Below are positions 1 to 3,598 of a stretch of DNA of 5,955 nt, piece by piece. Every line of letters starts with the position of its first letter. The stretch's first letter is position 1. Location: assembly GCA_031275255.1 (NCBI GenBank), contig JAISPA010000266.1, positions 1 to 5,955 of the forward strand, read 5' to 3'. The position numbers and the translations under genes were made by a program. The notes below the pieces were generated by a model, which saw only the letters and a list, made by a program, of their open reading frames with translations, had not been told where the DNA came from and searched no databases. The stretch is from Acidaminococcales bacterium. Lineage in GTDB: Bacteria; Bacillota; Negativicutes; Acidaminococcales; JAISLQ01.

Positions 1-1020
1 GAGCGTCTGGCGGCGGAATTCGCCAAAGAGCTGGAGAGCCTCGGCGTGCGCGTCGGCAAGCTGGAGAAAAGACTTGACAACGTAACTATCACCGGCGAGG
101 TCCGCTTCTCCAATTATACCTATGATAAATATTTGGCGAAAAAAGAAAATCTCCGCAGCCGTATATTTGTCAACGGCCAAGTCAACGACCGCTGGAAATA
201 TACCGGCATGTTTGAAAACAATCAGGATTTAAGAACAAATGCTTCTAATGGTACCGTAAATTTGCGCCGCGCCTGGGTAGCCGGCTCAATCGGCGACGTG
301 GGCGTAAGGGCCGGCAGGTTTCCCTTCAAGGTAGCTTACGGCGTTATAGTTGACAACGAGGCCGACGGCATTGACCTGACTTACAGAAAAGGCGCTTTCG
401 ACGTCGGCCTCTTTGCCGGGCGTCCGGCGTTCAGCAATATCCTTGTGGCGGGCGATTCTTCTATCGGTTCTCCTATTGGGATTAGTCCCCTTACAAGGGT
501 ACAGGTAATCAGCGGCCAAGTTGGTTACAAATTCAATAAAAACCTTGATCTGCGGGTCGCCTACTATGACGTTGAAGTAAAAGACAATGGTGGGGCTGCC
601 GACAGGAATGACGCCGCTTTGGAAGTCGTACTCGGCTATAAATTCAGCAAAGAGCTTTCCGCTTACGCAGAATATGTCCGCGCCAACAAAAAGTTATTGG
701 GAAGCGATTTTGGTTTAGCAGGCACAATTGACACTAAGACCGGTTGGGCGGCCGGTGTGCTTTACAGCACGCTCAACAGGGCAAAGGCCAATACTTACGC
801 CTTGCGCGCCAATTACTACGATATTCCCACCCGCGCCCTGATTGACCACACATCCGAACTTGACCCGGGCTTTGGGTTTAAAGGCTTTTCCGTAGGCGGA
901 TCTTACATGCTGGCCAAAAATATTGAATTTGCCGTTGACTACTTTGATTATGAAGGTAGAAAAGAACTTAAGGAAATTGAAGAAAAACTCCTCTGGACCC
1001 GCGTACTGTTCTATTTTTAA
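1..1020 (+). CDS. OmpM-like SLH-domain outer-membrane porin, 5'-partial
   Basis: The frame is open from base 1 to the TAA at 1018-1020, so 339 C-terminal residues are visible and the start lies left of the window. The GTG at 46 is internal, because the coding sequence before it (ERLAAEFAKELESLGVRVGK) already fits the family. That stretch, through LEKRLDNV (about residues 1-28), matches the heptad-like linker that follows the SLH domain in OmpM proteins. The rest looks like a beta-barrel: alternating aromatic/polar strands from ITGEVRFSNYTYD onward, a GRFPFKVAYG segment near residue 112, and a terminal phenylalanine (VLFYF) as expected for BAM-dependent insertion. In this family the SLH domain binds peptidoglycan and the barrel sits in the outer membrane, tethering the two and acting as a general porin. 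The signal peptide and SLH domain themselves are outside the window. The family call is from recalled motifs. The diderm-Firmicutes context supports it. Confidence 0.87.
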   Translation, partial: ERLAAEFAKELESLGVRVGKLEKRLDNVTITGEVRFSNYTYDKYLAKKENLRSRIFVNGQVNDRWKYTGMFENNQDLRTNASNGTVNLRRAWVAGSIGDVGVRAGRFPFKVAYGVIVDNEADGIDLTYRKGAFDVGLFAGRPAFSNILVAGDSSIGSPIGISPLTRVQVISGQVGYKFNKNLDLRVAYYDVEVKDNGGAADRNDAALEVVLGYKFSKELSAYAEYVRANKKLLGSDFGLAGTIDTKTGWAAGVLYSTLNRAKANTYALRANYYDIPTRALIDHTSELDPGFGFKGFSVGGSYMLAKNIEFAVDYFDYEGRKELKEIEEKLLWTRVLFYF

Positions 1021-1060
1021 AATCAAGAACACAGTTAAAGCGACAAAGCAGTGCCAACAA

Positions 1061-1093
1061 GCGCAGCGGCGGCCTTTACGGCCGCCGCTGCGC
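1061..1093 (+). terminator. Hairpin terminator of the porin gene
   Basis: A perfect 14-bp inverted repeat (arms 1061-1074 and 1080-1093, first arm GCGCAGCGGCGGCC) encloses a 5-nt loop, TTTAC, 41 bases after the porin stop codon. The stem is almost pure GC. The following bases (CTTATACTCC) contain no real T-run, so this is either an imperfect intrinsic terminator or a structure that protects the 3' end of the porin mRNA. No other gene function is needed to explain it. Confidence 0.7.
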
Positions 1094-1288
1094 CTTATAC
1101 TCCGGCTTCCCCAGCTCTTGCGCCCTTATTCGCGCCGTTACGCGGGCCAGGCCATTGTCCCGTCCTCGGAAAGGCAAGCTATCTTCGCCAGAGACGGTCA
1201 AAAAAGCATTGCCCGAAGGCAGCGTTTAAGGCTGTCATGAAAATGCGGACAAGAGCGTCAGGATTTTCCGCCCGCGAAAAATTTGCTG
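1094..1288. other. Spacer with no supported gene
   Basis: Roughly 195 bases between the porin hairpin and the metK promoter. Open frames crossing it either start inside the porin gene or the hairpin (for example a GTG at 1051), or are very short on the minus strand. None has a credible Shine-Dalgarno sequence or a recognisable product. The stretch is GC-rich up to about 1280 and then turns abruptly AT-rich at the promoter. I see no tRNA, repeat unit or regulatory motif in it. Confidence 0.6.
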
Positions 1289-1317
1289 TTGCGTTATAAC
1301 AGATTTTGTTTTATAAT
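1289..1317 (+). promoter_or_regulatory. Sigma-A type promoter of the metK leader
   Basis: A -10 box TATAAT (1312-1317, perfect consensus) lies 17 bp downstream of TTGCGT (1289-1294, matching the first three bases of TTGACA). Transcription would begin near 1324, about 30 nt before the riboswitch aptamer, the expected arrangement. The surrounding DNA is strongly AT-rich, unlike the spacer to its left. Confidence 0.8.
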
Positions 1318-1449
1318 TAAAAAAACGCAAAATATTTAAAAACCGAATAAAACTCATCAAGAGTTGGCGGAGGGACTGGCCCGATGAAGCCGCGGCAACC
1401 ATGGCTTGACCAAACGGTGCCAATTCCTGCGGCCTCCGCGCCGTAAGAT

Positions 1450-1474
1450 GGGGATAATTGAACGCGTTATTCCC
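1450..1474 (+). promoter_or_regulatory. Antiterminator helix of the SAM riboswitch
   Basis: GGGGATAA (1450-1457) can pair with TTATTCCC (1467-1474) over eight positions, one of them G-U, with a 9-nt loop. The left arm reuses the last bases of the P1 3' strand (1450-1452). The right arm occupies the first four bases of the terminator stem (1471-1474). It therefore cannot coexist with either P1 or the terminator, which is what an antiterminator requires. This is inferred from complementarity, not from a computed fold. Confidence 0.7.
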
Positions 1475-1494
1475 AAAGCAATTTGGGGTTTTTT
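1471..1494 (+). terminator. SAM-dependent intrinsic terminator in the metK leader
   Basis: TCCCAAA (1471-1477) pairs with TTTGGGG (1482-1488) across the tetraloop GCAA (a GNRA loop). A run of six T residues (1489-1494), a single A, then TTTT follow. It lies 29 bases before the metK start codon. It should form when SAM holds P1 closed and frees the CCC segment from the antiterminator. Confidence 0.88.
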
Positions 1495-1505
1495 ATTTTA
1501 CGGAA

Positions 1506-1517
1506 AAGGAAGGGTGA
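1506..1517 (+). promoter_or_regulatory. metK ribosome binding site
   Basis: AAGGAAGGGTGA (1506-1517) is close to the full anti-Shine-Dalgarno complement AAGGAGGTGA. The GGGTGA part ends six bases before the ATG at 1524. This fixes the metK start, together with the family-typical N-terminus encoded there. It lies just beyond the riboswitch terminator, so it is present only in read-through transcripts. Confidence 0.85.
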
Positions 1518-1523
1518 TTTCAA

Positions 1524-2717
1524 ATGACAATTTTACGCAAACTTTTTACGTCGGAATCGGTTACCGAGGGGCATCCCGATAAAATGGCCGACCAAATATC
1601 GGACGCGATACTTGACGCGATCATGGCGCAGGATCCCCAGGGACGCGTGGCCTGTGAAACGATGGTTACCACCGGCCAGGTGCACATAGTGGGGGAGATA
1701 ACGACAAACTGTTATATCGACATCCCAAAAATTGTCCGCAGCACTGTCACGGAAATCGGCTACAATCGGGCAAAAATCGGTTTTGACGGCGCTACCTGCG
1801 GCATACTCGTATCTATCGACGAACAATCGGCCGACATCGCCATGGGCGTTGATAAGGCACTGGAAGCGCGCGAGGGCGAACAAATGGCGGAGGAAGAAGC
1901 CGTCGGCGCGGGTGATCAGGGCATGATGTTCGGGTACGCCAGCGACGAAACGCCCGAATTTATGCCGGCGCCGATAAGTTTTGCCCACAGGCTGGCCCGC
2001 CGGCTGTCTGAGGTACGCAAGGACGGAACCCTTCCTTATCTGCGGCCGGACGGCAAGACGCAGGTAACGATGGAATATGAAAACGGCAAACCCATCTTCA
2101 TCGACACGATAGTCATCTCCACTCAACACGCGCCGGAAGTTGCCCTGGAGAAGATCGCCGCCGATATGAAAGAATATGTCATAAAACCGGTAATCAATCC
2201 CAAATTCCTGTCGGACAAGACTAAATACTATATAAACCCGACCGGGCGTTTTGTCGTGGGCGGACCCCAGGGAGATGCGGGGTTGACCGGACGCAAGATT
2301 ATCGTCGACACTTACGGCGGCATGGCCCGGCACGGCGGCGGCGCTTTTTCCGGCAAAGACCCGACCAAGGTTGACCGTTCCGCCGCTTACGCCGCCCGTT
2401 ACGCGGCTAAAAACATCGTGGCCGCCGGGTTGGCGGCTAAATGCGAGATACAATTGGCCTACGCCATCGGCAAGGCGCACCCGGTTTCGGTTTTGGTGGA
2501 AACTTTCGGCACAGGCAAAATACCTGACGAAAAAATCGCCGAACTGATAAACAATAATTTTGACTTGCGGCCGGCCGGCATCATAAAAACGCTTGACCTG
2601 CGCCGCCCCATATACAAACAAACGGCGGCTTACGGTCATTTTGGCCGTACCGATCTTGAACTGCCCTGGGAGAAAACCGACAAGGCCGCTGTTTTGCGCG
2701 CGCAGTCCGGCATATAA
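1524..2717 (+). CDS. metK: S-adenosylmethionine synthetase (methionine adenosyltransferase)
   Basis: This cytoplasmic enzyme makes SAM from methionine and ATP, releasing phosphate and pyrophosphate (EC 2.5.1.6). The 397-residue product has the usual bacterial length and all the hallmark motifs. These are GHPDK at 16-20 with the catalytic His17, the signature GAGDQG at 128-133 leading into the mobile loop [12 protein letters not shown], and [13 protein letters not shown] at 246-258. The glycine-rich [15 protein letters not shown] stretch (271-285) carries Lys278 and Lys282, matching the phosphate-contacting lysines of the E. coli enzyme. The start is set by a good Shine-Dalgarno sequence and the canonical [16 protein letters not shown]-terminus. 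The gene is monocistronic by its signals: riboswitch-controlled promoter upstream, strong terminator downstream. It appears intact, with no missing key residue. A long antisense open frame across it is a codon-usage shadow. Confidence 0.99.
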   Translation: MTILRKLFTSESVTEGHPDKMADQISDAILDAIMAQDPQGRVACETMVTTGQVHIVGEITTNCYIDIPKIVRSTVTEIGYNRAKIGFDGATCGILVSIDEQSADIAMGVDKALEAREGEQMAEEEAVGAGDQGMMFGYASDETPEFMPAPISFAHRLARRLSEVRKDGTLPYLRPDGKTQVTMEYENGKPIFIDTIVISTQHAPEVALEKIAADMKEYVIKPVINPKFLSDKTKYYINPTGRFVVGGPQGDAGLTGRKIIVDTYGGMARHGGGAFSGKDPTKVDRSAAYAARYAAKNIVAAGLAAKCEIQLAYAIGKAHPVSVLVETFGTGKIPDEKIAELINNNFDLRPAGIIKTLDLRRPIYKQTAAYGHFGRTDLELPWEKTDKAAVLRAQSGI

Positions 2718-2744
2718 AAACAGTAAATCCGAAAAAGGTTAAAA

Positions 2745-2776
2745 CGGCCGGCTTTAAACAAAGCCGGCCGCATTTT
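2745..2776 (+). terminator. Intrinsic terminator of metK
   Basis: CGGCCGGCTTT (2745-2755) and its exact complement AAAGCCGGCCG (2760-2770) form an 11-bp stem around the loop AAAC, 27 bases after the metK stop. A short T-run (2773-2776) follows after CA. The stem is preceded by an A-run, so it might also terminate transcription from the opposite direction. It separates metK from priA transcriptionally. Confidence 0.87.
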
Positions 2777-3005
2777 CTGTAAAATATGAAAACCGGCTGC
2801 ATTGCCGGACTTTGCTGCTCGCCGCCTATTTATATAGTAATATAAAGCAAAACGCCGGCCGTCCTCCGCGCAAAGGACAATCCGTAAAGCTCATAGATGG
2901 GCAAAGGCAGAAAGTACCACTCTCCGGCAAGTGTCGCTTGCTCTTTTGAGAGCCGGGCAAGGATGGCAGAGTGTTCCGCCGGTGCGCTTTTTGCTGCGCT
3001 TTCAG

Positions 3006-3037
3006 GCCGAATTTTTGCCGTCCGCGGCAAATTCGGC
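3006..3037. repeat. Imperfect inverted repeat in the metK-priA spacer
   Basis: The left arm GCCGAATTTTTGCCG (3006-3020) and the right arm CGGCAAATTCGGC (3025-3037) are complementary over 13 pairs, with two extra T residues bulged in the left arm and a 4-nt loop TCCG. It has no adjacent T-run on either strand, so it does not look like a terminator. Its function is unknown. It could be the core of a dispersed palindromic repeat, but only one copy is present here. Confidence 0.5.
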
Positions 3038-3150
3038 ATCGCCTGCCGGTAACTGTCGGACCGCTTGTGCAGGTTGACCCGTTTTTCGCCGTTTAATTTC
3101 AGCAAAGTCATTAAACTGCCGCGGCACTGTCAGGTTTCAACGGTGATTTA

Positions 3151-3171
3151 CCGGGAAATACCCGGGTTTTT
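3151..3171 (+). terminator. Weak terminator-like hairpin
   Basis: CCGGG (3151-3155) and CCCGG (3161-3165) form a 5-bp stem with loop AAATA, followed by G and five T residues (3167-3171). The form fits a minimal plus-strand intrinsic terminator, but the stem is short and no gene or clear promoter lies directly upstream. It may act as a backup to the metK terminator or be fortuitous. Confidence 0.3.
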
Positions 3172-3415
3172 GCCGCATAGCTCGCGTTTAAAGAGTGCCG
3201 TTGCCGTCTTCCTGCGTCCCCGCCGCTATAGGCCAAACTTGCGCCGCATCTTTCCGGATGTTCGCAAAGTCCGGGGAACATACCGCTTCCCCCGTCTCCG
3301 GTCATGTCGGCGGAATATTGTATTTGGCAGGCTTTGAGTATTTTTGGCTCAAATTTGCTCTCAGGGGCGTATTCATCCTCGAAAAGGTGAGCTTTTCTGA
3401 CCGTATAGGGTTGGC

Positions 3416-3427
3416 CGGTGATAAAAT
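3416..3427 (+). repeat. 12-bp direct repeat, upstream copy
   Basis: CGGTGATAAAAT at 3416-3427 recurs exactly at 3589-3600, where it forms the ribosome binding site and first two start-codon bases of priA. A shorter CGGTGAT is at 3141-3147. A 12-mer pair somewhere in a 6-kb window is expected about once by chance, so only the closeness (173 bp) and the location make it worth recording. It might be a relic of a small duplication. Confidence 0.35.
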
Positions 3428-3456
3428 TTGTATTGCTTTGTTTTTTACGGTAAAAT
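3428..3456 (+). promoter_or_regulatory. priA: Candidate priA promoter
   Basis: TTGTAT (3428-3433) and TAAAAT (3451-3456) are separated by 17 bp. The -10 matches consensus at five of six positions and the -35 at three. This is the most AT-rich part of the spacer and lies on the priA strand. Initiation near 3463 would give a 5' leader of about 136 nt containing the hairpin at 3472-3491. It is the best promoter I can find by eye before priA, with no experimental support. Confidence 0.45.
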
Positions 3457-3471
3457 ATCTTGTGCAGGCGT

Positions 3472-3491
3472 CCGCCGCCGAGCGGCGGCGG
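3472..3491 (+). other. GC-rich hairpin in the presumed priA leader
   Basis: CCGCCGCCG (3472-3480) and CGGCGGCGG (3483-3491) are exact complements with two bases between them, so an 8-bp stem closed by a 4-nt loop (GAGC) can form. No T-run follows, which argues against a terminator. If the candidate promoter is right, it sits about 10 nt from the mRNA 5' end, where it could stabilise the transcript. Confidence 0.45.
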
Positions 3492-3589
3492 GACTTTGCG
3501 GCGGGCCGGTTCAGTGTTCGGCGGCAGGCTCGTCTCCCCGCTGAAGGTCAGGTCAGTAAGCAAAACAGTAAAAAGTTTTAATTTATGAC

Positions 3590-3595
3590 GGTGAT
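3590..3595 (+). promoter_or_regulatory. priA: priA ribosome binding site
   Basis: GGTGAT matches the 3' half of the AGGAGGTGAT anti-Shine-Dalgarno complement. Aligned that way, its GG is followed by seven bases before the ATG at 3599, a normal distance. The GGAGG half is missing, so the site is weak to moderate. It supports the start at 3599, as does the canonical PriA N-terminus. The nearby ATG at 3585 is in another frame. Confidence 0.6.
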
Positions 3596-3598
3596 AAA

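Larger units (their letters stand above)
1353..1494 (+). promoter_or_regulatory. SAM-I (S-box) riboswitch controlling metK
   Basis: The S-box core is recognisable block by block. GGAGGGACTGGCCCGATGAA lies at 1369-1388, GGCAACC at 1394-1400 and GGTGCCAATTCC at 1416-1427. A short P4-like stem follows (GCGG/CCGC, 1429-1439). Helix P1 closes the aptamer with CTCATC (1353-1358) pairing to GATGGG (1447-1452), including one G-U pair. Established role: SAM binding stabilises P1 and switches downstream transcription off. Here the expression platform runs from 1450 to 1494 and ends in a hairpin plus six T residues, so control is by premature transcription termination. The regulated gene, metK, makes the ligand, giving direct product feedback. 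The aptamer call is near certain. The pairing of the platform is my hand-made model. Confidence 0.96.
2777..3588. other. Long metK-priA spacer, no recognisable gene
   Basis: About 810 bases without a product I can name. Open frames exist on both strands. On the minus strand, 3635-3111 (174 codons, starting inside priA) is followed by 3111-2830 (93 codons), joined by a TAATG stop-start overlap at 3113-3109. On the plus strand there is 3195-3581 (128 codons). They overlap each other and lack Shine-Dalgarno sequences where I checked. Over the 120 bases sampled (3301-3420) GC content by codon position shows no steady third-position bias in the minus 174-codon and plus 128-codon frames. The translations resemble no family I know. 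Short hairpins occur at 2927-2941, 2940-2953, 3006-3037, 3151-3165, 3254-3274, 3273-3292, 3333-3353, 3381-3397 and 3472-3491. Possible explanations are decayed coding sequence, a dispersed intergenic repeat, or an unrecognised RNA. I cannot choose among them. Confidence 0.5.

Noticed and set aside
46..48. GTG as the start of the porin gene
   Set aside because: The frame is open to the window edge, and the residues encoded before this codon belong to the OmpM linker, so the gene begins upstream of the window.
1051..1299. 82-codon plus-strand frame beginning with GTG in the hairpin after the porin
   Set aside because: The start lies just before the terminator stem, there is no Shine-Dalgarno sequence, and the alanine-rich N-terminus is merely the translated GCC repeats of the hairpin.
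1533..2639. 368-codon open frame on the minus strand, antisense to metK
   Set aside because: It lies wholly within metK and results from the GC-biased codon usage of that gene; its arginine- and valine-rich translation resembles no protein family.
2802..2842. Possible plus-strand promoter around TTGCCG/TTGCTG and the TATTTATATAG patch
   Set aside because: No pairing of -35 and -10 candidates gives a good match with 16-18 bp spacing; the patch is merely AT-rich.
3195..3581. 128-codon plus-strand frame ending just before priA
   Set aside because: It overlaps the opposite-strand frames and contains the GC hairpin and the candidate promoter. It shows no consistent third-position bias in the segment sampled, and I recognise no family in its translation. 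Not fully excluded, but unsupported.
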